From Bathynomus jamesi (Eukaryota > Arthropoda > Malacostraca > Isopoda > Cirolanidae), in NCBI GenBank assembly GCA_023014485.1, contig JAJOZX010012070.1, positions 1 to 64,000 on the forward strand: 64,000 bases of DNA. The letters are read 5' to 3'. The position numbers were made by a program, and so were the translations under genes. The notes below the pieces were generated by a model, which saw only the letters and a list, made by a program, of their open reading frames with translations, was not told the DNA's origin and made no database searches. Of this stretch, positions 55,060 through 64,000 are shown in pieces (within the stretch, counting starts at the first letter, position 1; every line of letters starts with the position of its first letter).

Positions 55060-56733
55060 GTAGGATAGAATAGAATAGAATAACCTTTATTAATAACAAT
55101 AAAATATATACATTTTTTCAATTTACAATGACATGAACAATTTTGAAGCTCGATTTTTTATTTTATTTAATTTGGCCCTTAAGCTTTAGGCTTTACTGGG
55201 CTCTTATTAAAAATAAGCAGCTAGTTGTTATTAATTATTATTATAATAAATAAATAAATAAATAAATAAATAAGTATTATTAATAGTTAAAACATATATT
55301 ACAATATTAAACAATATTAGTGGACATTAATCCTAGATTTTTGTTAGTATGCCATTATCAATCGGGATTTCAACTTGGTTTTAAACAAATTTACATTCAC
55401 AATATTTTTTATATCGGCATGCAAGTCATTCCATAGTTTCAATCCAATGAAAATGGGTAGTTTTTGAGATGAAGATCTAAATTGAGGTACGTATAACAAG
55501 CTTTGATCTATTTCTGGTCTGATACGAGTGGATTTCTTGATGAGTTACAAAATATCTATTTACCCATTGCAAATTAATGATTTTGTTCTTACACTCGTAA
55601 ATAAAAATAAAATATGCCAGTTTGGGTTATATCGTCGAGCTTTAGTAGGTTTAGCTCTTTAAATAATGCACTAGAGTGATCAAGGAAATCACCATCAAAT
55701 AATAACCTTATTGCTCGTTTTTGGATGACAAAGATACCATTTAATGTGTTGTTAGCGGAGTTTCCACAAACAAGGGTGCAGTATGTTATATAAGGAAGAA
55801 CAAGAGTATGATAAAGAGTATGATAAAGAGTCAATAAAACTTGTTTAAGGACTACATTTCTAAGTTTAAACATTATAGCAACGCTCCTCGAAATCTTTTT
55901 CGCGATATAATTTACATGATCACTCCATTGCAAATTCTTATCTAGCATTACACCAAGAAATTTTGTTACAGTACACTCCTTTATGGCGATTTCATTAACA
56001 TTAAGTTCATCAAGATATACATTTCTTTTATTAGTAAAAATCATGAAATTTGTTTTACTGATATTTAGGAAGAGTTTATTGGTGGTCAACCATTTCATCA
56101 CACTGATGAATTCTGAATGAAATATATTCTTAGCTGTATTAACATCTTTGCAAGAGAGAGAGAGAGAGTTGTATCATCTGCAAACATTATGAAGTTCAGT
56201 ATATCAGATGAACGTGGAAGATCATTTATATATAATAAAAATAACAGTGGACCCAGAACTGAGCCCTGTGGCATACCGTGTTTGACAAGCGCTTTAGTTG
56301 AGCAAACCTTATTTACTGATACAAAATGATATCTATTGGACAAATAACTTTTAAACCAATCACTGATTTCTCCTCTAAAGCCGTAACAATATGATTTATT
56401 AAGTAGAATATTATGGTCTATTACATCAAACGCCTTACTCAAATCCATAAATATTGATATTATTGTCTTTGTTCTCCTTAGCTATATTTACATTTTCCAT
56501 AAGATTTAAAATAGACATTTCCGTTGTTTTATTATTACGGAAGCCATATTGATTTGGAGATAAATTGTAGGATTCTAAATATCGCTGCATTCTACTTTTT
56601 ACAATTTTTTCAAAAACTTTGCTGAACACAGATAATGAACACACCGGCCTGTAATTTGTTGTAGTGTAGGATCACCCCCTTTAAGAAGGGGTTATACAAC
56701 AGGTTTTTAGCATTGATGGGAATATTCTCTTGG
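55060..56733 (-). mobile_element. Jockey-group LINE nested in the Penelope arm
   Basis: The 3' end, on the left, is a (TTCTA)n tail (plus-strand TAGAA repeats, 55,064-55,085), as in several CR1/Daphne-like LINEs. The 5' side is truncated near 56,733. The Penelope arm resumes on both sides, with AATT shared at the junctions. The right arm's uninterrupted sequence (about 60,685-60,715) confirms the insertion. Confidence 0.8.
55589..56700 (-). pseudogene. LINE reverse transcriptase in three frames
   Basis: VCSLSVFSKVFEKIVKSRMQ and SPNQYGFRNNKTTEMSILNL (56,650-56,490), then MDLSKAFDVIDHNILL, GMPQGSVLGPLLFLLYINDL and the catalytic FADDTTLSLS (56,448-56,150), then KWLTTNKLFLNISKTNFMIF and TKFLGVMLDKNLQWSDHVNY (56,101-55,870). 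A duplicated LYHT codon block near 55,810 (AGAGTATGATAAAGAGTATG) marks a small tandem duplication. Endonuclease is absent. Confidence 0.85.
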
Positions 56734-57433
56734 AATTTAAAAAACAATAAAACAATCTAAAGATTTTTTCCCAATAGATAACTTAATCTAAAGGCTACTA
56801 AATTATTGAATGCATAAAAACTATATAAAGGAAATCAGACAATTAACATGTACACAAAAAAAAATTAACAGTTATTAGAAATAGTATTTAATTAAAACAG
56901 GCAATTAAGTGGAAAGAATCTAAGGAAACAAAAGACATGGTGCAATCGTCGTGACGCGCTCCTTCCAAAATATTCCGTTACCTATTGGGGAAGCGAAGAA
57001 TTCCCCAATCGGCAACTCAATCTAAAAACAATCTAAAAAATTTTACCGATAGATAACCTGTTCAAAAGTCTACTAAACTATCAAGTACATAAAGACTATA
57101 TAAAAGAAATAATACAATTAAAATGTACACATAAAAAAAAGTTAACAATTATTAAAATAATATTTATTTAATTAAAGCAAGCAATTAAGTGGCAAGAATG
57201 CGGTCCAAATAATACACCACCTTTTTAACAATGTACGAGTCTAATATATAAAGCCCAGGGCTAAAATTATGAACAAAATCAGCATTATTTTTTATCACAC
57301 TCGATTCAAGTATATTTCTACTAACAATAGATTTACTAAAACTTAATTTGGAGGCATTTTTCCAGTCAATAGGATGATTAGTATCTCTTACATGAATGAA
57401 AATGGCGTTAGATTCCTGACCGGTTCTTATACT

Positions 57434-57841
57434 CTATTTATGCTGCTTAATGCGTAACTCAAGCGTCTTGCCAGTTTGACCAATGTAAAATTTATTACAT
57501 ATTGTGCATGGAATTTTATATAAACAACCCTGTTCACTTAAAGGGGAGTTTTTAATCAATGCATTCTTAATTACATCTAAATTTCTGAACGCGGTATTTA
57601 CGTTAAAAGTCCTCAGCAGTTTCGGCATCTCAAGGAAATTTTCTTTAAATGGTAACGCTAAGACGTTTTTTGTGGTATAAGGAGTCTTGTCTTTTACCAC
57701 GTAGAAGGTTTTCTTTGCCATTTTTAAAGATTTATCTATGCAGTTCTTTGGATATTTTAAATCAAACGCAATTTTATATATGTTACTAATTTCATCATCA
57801 ATGAACTCTGGGCTACAAATTCGTAAGCATCTTAGGAACAA
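57434..57841 (-). pseudogene. Penelope GIY-YIG endonuclease region
   Basis: LRCLRICSPEFIDDEISNIY, AKKTFYVVKDKTPYTTKN and KLLRTFNVNTAFRNLDVI lead to IPCTICNKFYIGQTGKTLEL near the C-terminus. The CxxC and FYIGQTGKTL box are the Zn-like and GIY-YIG motifs of the Penelope nuclease that nicks target DNA. The inverted copy at 59,784-60,009 has the same end (YIGQTGKTLELRIKQHK). The frame is open for 135 codons but detached from the RT by the mariner insertion. Confidence 0.85.
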
Positions 57842-57893
57842 AGTAGAAAAAACGGTTCGTTTACGTTAATGTGGTGAGCCGAATAATAATGTA

Positions 57894-58677
57894 CAGTGTG
57901 TCCGTAAAGTCATGGTGGGATTTTAAATAGCTATATTATTGCAACGAAACATGATAATGAGATGAAACAATGCCAAATTTAAGAACTCTCAAAGTTGTAT
58001 CTTGTAGTTAGTCTAGGCTAAGCTTAACCTTTATCTCGTAGTTAGTCTAGGCTGTCCACATGCCTATGTTGAACATGAGCGTAATAGCCCGAAAGTTAAT
58101 GTGTGGTGTGCTCTAGCACGAGATCGAGTGATTGGCCCATTTTTCTTCGCGGAACCCACTGTGACGTCACACAACTACCTCGCTATGTTGGAACATTTTC
58201 CAGTACCCCAATTTATTGACAATAATGTCATCTTTCAGCAAGATGGTGCTCCTCCGCACTATGCCAACGTTGTTCGAGAATTCCTTAATGAAAAATTTCC
58301 ACAGAGATGGATAGGAAGAGGAGGATGGAAGCCATGGCCTCCACGCTCTCCGGACCTGACACCTTTGGACTTTTATTTGTGGGGTTACGTCAAGCAAAGC
58401 GTGTACAGTGTACCCATTAGGGATATTCATCACTCGCACGAGCGAATCACGGAAGCTATCGCATCCGTCACTCCTGATGTTCTTGGGCGTGTGTGGCTGG
58501 AATTGAATCACCGCCTAGATGTCTGCAGGGCTACCAGAGGAGCCTATATCGAACTACGTTAAATAAAGTTATTCTTTTAGAGTTGTTCTTCAATTTGCCT
58601 TTTTTTCATCTCATTATCATGTTTCGTTGCAATAATATAGTTATTTAAAATCCCACCATGACTTTACGGACACACTG
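57894..58677 (+). mobile_element. Internally deleted mariner-like element
   Basis: CAGTGTGTCCGTAAAGTCAT ... ATGACTTTACGGACACACTG, with TA on both sides (57,892-57,893 and 58,678-58,679). Terminal repeats pair over about 75 bp. It splits the Penelope gene between its RT and nuclease parts. Confidence 0.9.
58101..58562 (+). pseudogene. Mariner-like transposase, C-terminal half
   Basis: KVNVWCALARDRVIGPFFFA, then FQQDGAPPHYANVVREFLNE and PPRSPDLTPLDFYLWGYVKQ with the second and third catalytic acidic residues. It ends GAYIELR with a stop at 58,560-58,562. The DNA-binding half and first catalytic D have been deleted: bases 57,970-58,085 are a short rearranged remnant with a duplicated TAGTTAGTCTAGGCT. 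Confidence 0.85.
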
Positions 58678-58886
58678 TATATAGGAACAATTATTAGTGG
58701 GTTTTCTGTAAATATTGTACTTAAACTTTTTTTCCAGACCTATATATTAAAACATCTAAAAATGGGATCGATGAGTCTTTTTCTATTTCAACTGTAAAAT
58801 TGATAGAGGGAGTTAAATTATTAAGCTTGGGTAAGAATTCATTGAGATTTAAAGTTTCTGGCCAAAGACAAAGATCATCTACATAT

Positions 58887-59148
58887 GAGGGGTCGCGCGT
58901 TTTAAGGTACCTAAGCCGCCGCCACCACAGGTAAAAACGTGTTTTTGATGGATATCACGATTTTCACCCTTCCTCTATCGCGTGGTTTGGGTTATAATGA
59001 CCTTACGACACTAGAAGTATGGTTGAAAACCTTATGAAACTACCACTACTCTACTCCTACTCCAACTACTACTATTGCTGAACTTTGGAGGCGATTTCTG
59101 GCGAATTTAAATTTTGGCGCTTAGTTACCTTAAGACGCGGGACCCCTC
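58887..59148. mobile_element. MITE inside the Penelope RT
   Basis: GAGGGGTCGCGCGTTTTAAG ... CTTAAGACGCGGGACCCCTC with further pairing (GGTAC/GTTACC, TAAGC/GCTTA). It interrupts the codons of the YVDD box. The flanks read ACATAT and AATTAT, so the size of the duplication is unclear. Confidence 0.75.
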
Positions 59149-59437
59149 AATTATCTAAACCACAGAACGTAATTTGGCAAAATCTTCCTTAATAATTTAC
59201 TTTCAAAAAACTCCATATATAAGTTACTTAAAATGGGAGAGAGGGGGGTTTCCCATAGCCATACCAAATTTCTGCCTAAAATATTCATTATTAAACACAA
59301 ATTTCGAGTCTACTATGCACAGCTTAATTAATTCTATAATGGTAGTCACAGGTAATGGCAAATTATGCTTAACCAATTCTTCCGAAAGAAAAACTAATAG
59401 ATCATCCACCGGGAATCCTGTAAATAAAGAGGTAATG

Positions 59438-59640
59438 GGATCAAGTAAAGATAAGCACCCCCAGCCTTCTTTAATTAGCCTTATAAGGCTAACTAACGAA
59501 AATATCACGACCTAACCTAACCAATCGTCAAGGGCGTACAGTTGACTTAACGAGTGGTTAGGTTAGGTCGTGATATTTTCGTTAGTTAGCCTTATAAGGC
59601 TAATTAAAGAAGGCTGGGGGTGCTTATCTTTACTTGATCC
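59438..59640. mobile_element. Foldback element D
   Basis: GGATCAAGTAAAGATAAGCA ... TGCTTATCTTTACTTGATCC, 203 bp. It is flanked by GAGGTAAT (59,429-59,436) and GAGGTAAC (59,641-59,648). It splits FDVTS from LFTGFP of the Penelope RT. Arms from CCCCCAGCC inward are nearly identical to foldback C. The outer arm and flank differ. Confidence 0.9.
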
Positions 59641-59783
59641 GAGGTAACATCAAAGCTTACCAATCTAAAATTGTAATTGACACTAATACTATTTAATTTT
59701 TCTACAAGGTCTACATTATTATTTGTGTGAGATTGCGAAATTGTGCCCAGGAGAGGATTAAGGATGGATACAAGCCGTTTGGA

Positions 59784-60848
59784 CAGCGTTACCATTTAAA
59801 GAAAATTTCCATGATCTGCCGAAACTGCTAAGGACTTTTAACGTAAATACCGCGCTCAAAAATTTAGATGTAATTAAGAATTCATTGATTAAAAACTCCC
59901 CTTTAAGTGAACAGGGTTGTTTATATAAAATTCCATGCACAATATGCAATAAATTTTACATTGGTCAAACTGGCAAGACGCTTGAGTTACGTATTAAGCA
60001 GCATAAATAGAGTATAAGAACCGGTCAGGAATCTAACGCCATTTTCATTCATGTAAGAGATACTAATCATCCCATTGACTGGAAAAATGCCTCCAAATTA
60101 AGTTTTTGTTAGTAGAAATATACTTGAATCGAGTGTGATAAAAAATAATGCTGATTTTGTTCATAATATTAGCCCTGGGCTTTATAAATTAGACTCGTAC
60201 ATTGTTAAAAAGGTGGTGTATTATTTTGACCGCATTCTTGCCACTTAATTGCTTGCTGTAATTAAATAAATATTATTTTAATAATTGTTAACTTTTTTTT
60301 GTGTGTACATTTTAATTGTATTATTTCTTTTATATAGTCTTTATGTACTTGATAGTTTAGTAGACTTTTGAACAGGTTATCTATCGGTAAAAATTTTTAG
60401 ATTGTTTTTAGATTGAGTTGCCGATTGGGGAATTCTTCGCTTCCCCAATAGGTAACTGAATATTCTGGAAGGAGCACGTGACGACGATTGCACCATGTCT
60501 TTTGTTTCCTTAGATTCTTTCCACTTAATTGCCTGTTTGAATTAAATACTATTTCTAATAACTGTTATAATTTTTTTTTTGTGTACATGTTAATTGTCTA
60601 ATTTCCTTTATATAGTTTTTATGTATTCAATAATTTAGTAGCCTTTAAATTAAGTTATCTATTGGGAAAAATCTTTAAGATTGTTTTATTGTTTTCTAAA
60701 TTGAGTTGCCTATTGGGGAATTTTTCCGCTTGTGTATTTAACTCATTTACTTGGTAAATTCTGTCTATTTCTTTCTTGTCCCTGAAGATGTGAATATATC
60801 ACGAAAGCGCTCGGATTTCGTGTTTCCTTTTCCTTTGGTTCTTTGCTT
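59784..60848 (+). repeat. Inverted Penelope 3' copy
   Basis: Complement of 57,660 down to 54,913 once the nested LINE is removed. It starts in the LPFKENF codons, encodes the GIY-YIG end to a stop near 60,009, then two related ~280-bp blocks ending TTGAGTTGCC(G/T)ATTGGGG (about 60,240-60,440 and 60,525-60,720). Confidence 0.85.
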
Positions 60849-61156
60849 ATTAAAATGATCACGTGTTCTGCGATTTTATTGCATATATATATATATATTT
60901 TATAGTTCCAAGGTGCAAGGTTATGGAAACTATAACTTAATTTACATTTCTATTAAGTCGCACGTAACGCACAACAAATTAGGTACAACATTAATAAAGG
61001 TCATGTATAAACGATATGCCAGCGCTTCGATATCGGAGTCGTAGATTGAAGGTGATTGCAGAGCGAAAAAAGTGTTTGGAGGCATGCAACCTTGATGAAA
61101 TTCTTATTGAACGAGAAATGAAAATCGAAGGTGGAATGGACGATGTTATAATGTTT
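60849..61156. other. No supported gene
   Basis: Short AT-rich spacer with (TA)n at 60,883-60,898. The 91-aa frame beginning at 61,016 runs into the SINE-like module and is not credible as a gene. Confidence 0.5.
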
Positions 61157-61824
61157 CAGACCAACAGAGACCCTAGGATCCACTCATGGCTGGTCTACCT
61201 AACTGTGTTCGTAATTGTGTATTGTGCATGTCCTCCGTGGTGGCGGAGGGGACCTACAATTTTACGTGGGTTCCGAACCACAAGAACATAAGAAATTTTT
61301 ATAGTGAGCACACTAGGGGCCAATTCGGCCCATCCAGGCGGCTCCACTATGTAAAAACTGCCTGAACATTGGCAACGACTAATTTTTTACAAAACTAAAT
61401 AATTATAAATTTAAAACTAATGAATTATCAATTTAAAACTAATTAATTATCAATTTAAAACTAAAGATAGAATCTCTGAATCCAGACGATCAAGTCATAA
61501 TAGACTACAATCCACAAATATGTTACACTCTATATCTATTTATAACCGACATGCAAATATATCATATCCAAAAAATCCAGTCAATTTCATTACGGTATCC
61601 ATCAATACAAGTACCTTGCCAACCAAAAATAAGTCACGGTCCATATCACTTGCGGACCAAGTCACAATTTACAACCATATACATTACAATATATATACTT
61701 AGGAGGAAAAGTGTAGGTGTGGCTGTAAAGACTGTACATGTACAGTAATGTAAAAATGTGTGTGCACCCATTTTGGGTCTCCCATTTCAAGGTGTTTGTG
61801 GGGCAAGTGAAGATCATGAGTTTT
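61157..61824 (-). mobile_element. CR1 3' UTR with SINE-like module, minus copy
   Basis: Complement of 6,970-7,693. Same order: CR1 stop region, TTTAAAACTAATTAATTATC repeats, CCCACGTAAAATTGTAGG-type module and the terminal GGATCCTAGGGTC word. It includes GGGGCCAATTCGGCCCATCC (61,317-61,336), which the other copy has lost. Confidence 0.75.
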
Positions 61825-63780
61825 TCAATACCTCACATTACTATGGAGGGCACCGCTCGGCAGAGGAATCTCTTTAAATGGGGTGTGTAAGGACAGAGTA
61901 TCCCCTAACCCAAGATGCTGCCTCCTTATATCCCACAACACAAACATGTTTATAGACGTGCTACTAATTACTTTTACCGGCAAACTATTCCAGCTATTTA
62001 CTATTCTATGCGTAAAAAAGTTTTTGGCAACTGCTGTCTCGAACCTTCTACTTGTCAACTTACACCCGTTATTTCTAGTCCTATTATATTGAGATATTTC
62101 GAAAAAGCTATCTCCATCTACGTTATCGAACCCATTCATAATTTTGAAAACCTGGATTAGATCACCCCTTAGCCTCCGAGTCTCGAGTGTAGTGAATTTT
62201 AACTCCTTAAGCCTATCCTCGTACGACTTTGACCTAAGCGACGGAATCATCTTAGTTGCTCGTCTTTGAACTCTTTCGATTTTGTCTATATCTTTGTGCA
62301 TATGCCGATTCCAAAATTGGACAGCGTACTCCAAATGGGGTCTAACTAATGATTTATAAAGAGGAACTATAATATCGCGCGATTTGTACTCAAAATTCCG
62401 AGCTATAAAACCTAACACTTTGTTCGCCTTATTGGCCGCTGCTGTACTTTGTTTCGCTACTTTTAAATCACCAGTGACTAACTCCTAAATCTTTTTCCTT
62501 TTCTACGCTTATCAACTCTTTCCGTGACATACTATACGCAAAATTACCGTTACGCAAACCTATATGCAAAATTTTGCACTTATCGACGTTAAATCTCATT
62601 TGCCATGTGACTGACCAATCAACGATTTTATTCAGATCTTCCTGGATTTTACCTCTATCTTCGTCATTAATCGCCCTACCACCCAGCTTCGTGTCATCCG
62701 CAAACTTTGAAACTGTACTGACTAGGCCGATATCTAAATCGTTAATATATATAAGAAAATGCAAGGGGCCCAATACAGAACCCTGAGGAACGCCACTCGC
62801 TACATTAGCCCAACACGACTCCGCTCCATCAACGACCACCCTCTGTTTCCTACCTCGCAACCACTTTTCTATCCAATTTATTACTACACCCCTGATTCCA
62901 TGAGCCTTAGTTTTTTCAATGAGTCTTTTGTGTGGTACAACAAAAACGCTTTTTGAAAATCTAAATACACTACATCAGCCGCCCGATGACTATCGTAAAC
63001 GTCAACCACGCTTTGAAAAAAATTCTAAAAGATTAGTTAAACAAGATTTGTTTCGCCTAAAACCGTGCTGAGTATTTCTAACTAGTTTATGTAATTCTAA
63101 GTGTTCGACTATACGATCCCTAATTATTAATTCCAGTAGCTTACCTACAGCAAACGTTAAACTGATTGGCTTATAATTTCCCGCCGCACCTTTATCGCCT
63201 TTCTTAAAGATAGGTGTTACGTTTGCTAACTTGAAATTATCTGGTACGCAACCCTCAGAAATAGACGCATTAAAAATCTTTGTTAACGGCACAACAATGC
63301 TATCTTTTAATTCTTTTAGTTGTATGGGATATATGGAATCCGGCCCCGGTGATTTACGCGTTTTCAGTTTATTAATATAGCGCATTACCGCCCCTTCACT
63401 AACCACAATATTATCCAAATATTACCATTATCAAAAGGTATTATGTCTATGACCGTAGGGATATTCGTTACATCTTTTATAGTAAAAACTGACGTAAAAA
63501 ATTCGTTTAGCAAGGTAGTCATTTCCTTGTTTTCAGAAACTTCATCTCCGTTAACATTTTTCAACGGCCCCAAGATACTTTTTACTGGATTTCTATTGTT
63601 GACTTATTGAAAGAATCGCTTGGGGTTTTCTTTACCGTCACGAGCTATGGAGATTTTAAATTCGCGCTTGGACTTTTTTATCACACTTTTCGCTTCACGC
63701 ATTAGAGATATGTAGTTGTTTCGTAACCACAAATTGTCTTTATCGCACTTATGTAGCCTATAAGCCCTATCTCTACTCAA
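61825..63780 (-). pseudogene. CR1-type LINE reverse transcriptase
   Basis: Reading minus from 63,780: LWLRNNYISLMREAKSVIKK, then KLKTRKSPGPDSIYPIQLKE, NVTPIFKKGDKGAAGNYKPI and QHGFRRNKSCLTNLLEFF. After a gap in frame come SGVPQGSVLGPLHFLIYIND and the catalytic FADDTKLGG (about 62,690-62,716). The post-RT region has SYEDRLKELKFTTLETRRLR. Frameshifts lie near 63,010-62,870 and 62,480, and the very C-terminus differs (VLWDIRRQHLGL) through a frame change near 61,950. Endonuclease is not present in the window. Same subfamily as 6,362-6,969. Confidence 0.85.
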
Positions 63781-63789
63781 AAAAAAGAT

Positions 63790-63871
63790 TATATATATAT
63801 ACACACATACATACATGTGTATATAAATATATATATATATACACACATACATACACATGTGTGTGTGTGTG

Positions 63872-63927
<56 letters not shown>
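63790..63927. repeat. (TA)n/(CA)n microsatellite
   Basis: Mixed TA, CATA and GT tracts interrupting the CR1 upstream region. YIYI frames here are artefacts. Confidence 0.95.
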
Positions 63928-63930
<3 letters not shown>

Positions 63931-63932
<2 letters not shown>

Positions 63933-64000
63933 GGGGTTAGACAAAATAATATGAACACCCGCCGATTTCACAGGTTATCTTTACGGACTGCTCAGACACA
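63931..64000 (+). mobile_element. Start of a Tc1-like element
   Basis: CAGGGGTTAGACAAAATAAT followed by ATGAACACC is the usual beginning of a large group of Tc1 elements. The rest lies outside the window. Confidence 0.6.

Larger units (their letters stand above)
58720..59795 (-). pseudogene. Penelope reverse transcriptase
   Basis: Order on the minus strand is as follows. HTNNNVDLVEKLNSISVNYN and RLVSFDVTS lie right of foldback D. LFTGFPVDDLLVFLSEELVK and FRQKFGMAMGNP follow (59,254-59,272). YVDD is split by the MITE (58,874-58,885 on its left). LCLWPETLNLNEFLPKLNN ends the series. These are RT motifs of Penelope-like elements (FDVTSLFT, GMAMG, YVDD). Two insertions and small frameshifts break it, and the N-terminal part is lost where the inverted copy begins at 59,784. 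Confidence 0.85.
54913..60848 (-). mobile_element. Penelope-like element with inverted 3' copies
   Basis: The RT and GIY-YIG endonuclease lie on the minus strand (59,780 to 57,430). The 3' noncoding part continues left to 54,913. A second copy of the GIY-YIG end and 3' part lies in the opposite direction at 59,784-60,848, attached to the truncated N-terminal side. Flanking copies in direct or inverted orientation are a known habit of Penelope-like elements. Nested in it are a LINE (55,060-56,733), a mariner (57,894-58,677), a MITE (58,887-59,148) and foldback D (59,438-59,640). Confidence 0.85.

Noticed and set aside
61016..61291. 91-aa frame beginning MPALRYRSRRLKVIAERKK
   Set aside because: It runs through the SINE-like module shared with 7.6 kb and has no recognisable domain.

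Overview
This is repeat-dense animal DNA, most likely from an arthropod. The evidence is the mobile-element mix (CR1, RTE and other LINEs, a Penelope-like element with GIY-YIG, Gypsy, many hAT and Tc1/mariner copies, 5S-derived SINEs), the very long (TA)n and (CA)n tracts, and the absence of bacterial gene organisation. I cannot decide between a chelicerate and a crustacean. I see no intact cellular gene. Nearly every recognisable coding stretch is a broken transposon gene or a broken member of a repeat-associated family.

Layout. 1-1.9 kb: broken transposase-like gene. 2.2-3.3 kb: 5S-derived SINE and a short hAT. 3.3-4.6 kb: possible LTR. 6.36-7.69 kb: CR1 3' end. 8.1-12.2 kb: decayed Gypsy element cut short by a mariner-like element (to 13.36 kb). 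15.6-16.76 kb: LINE reverse transcriptase interrupted by a foldback element. 17,112-30,736: one 13.6-kb element with inverted arms of about 5.4 kb, a 6-bp target duplication and AGT...ACT ends. 31.3-35.8 kb: broken gene of an uncharacterised repeat-associated family, interrupted by a second foldback element. 36.6-42.4 kb: hAT element with an RTE LINE nested in it. 42.5-46.2 kb: further hAT pieces. 47.4-50.9 kb: palindromic MITEs, a LINE, a tRNA-like tandem unit and a Tc1-like foldback. 53.9-54.5 kb: second 5S SINE and third foldback. 54.9-60.8 kb: Penelope-like element with inverted copies of its 3' part, carrying a nested LINE, a mariner, a MITE and the fourth foldback. 61.2-63.8 kb: CR1 on the minus strand. 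63.9 kb to the end: start of a Tc1-like element.

Two systems stand out. First, the 13.6-kb element has the end structure of a Polinton/Maverick (6-bp duplication, AG...CT termini, tandem repeats near the ends), but no polymerase, integrase, ATPase or capsid gene is visible. It carries the same pair of small unknown genes once in each arm and about 1.9 kb of unique centre. Second, four foldback elements (16, 33, 54 and 59.5 kb) share one short core but have at least three different sets of terminal arms. Each is flanked by an 8-9 bp target duplication, exact or imperfect, and at least three interrupt another recognisable gene. They look like one Mutator-type foldback superfamily with exchangeable arms.
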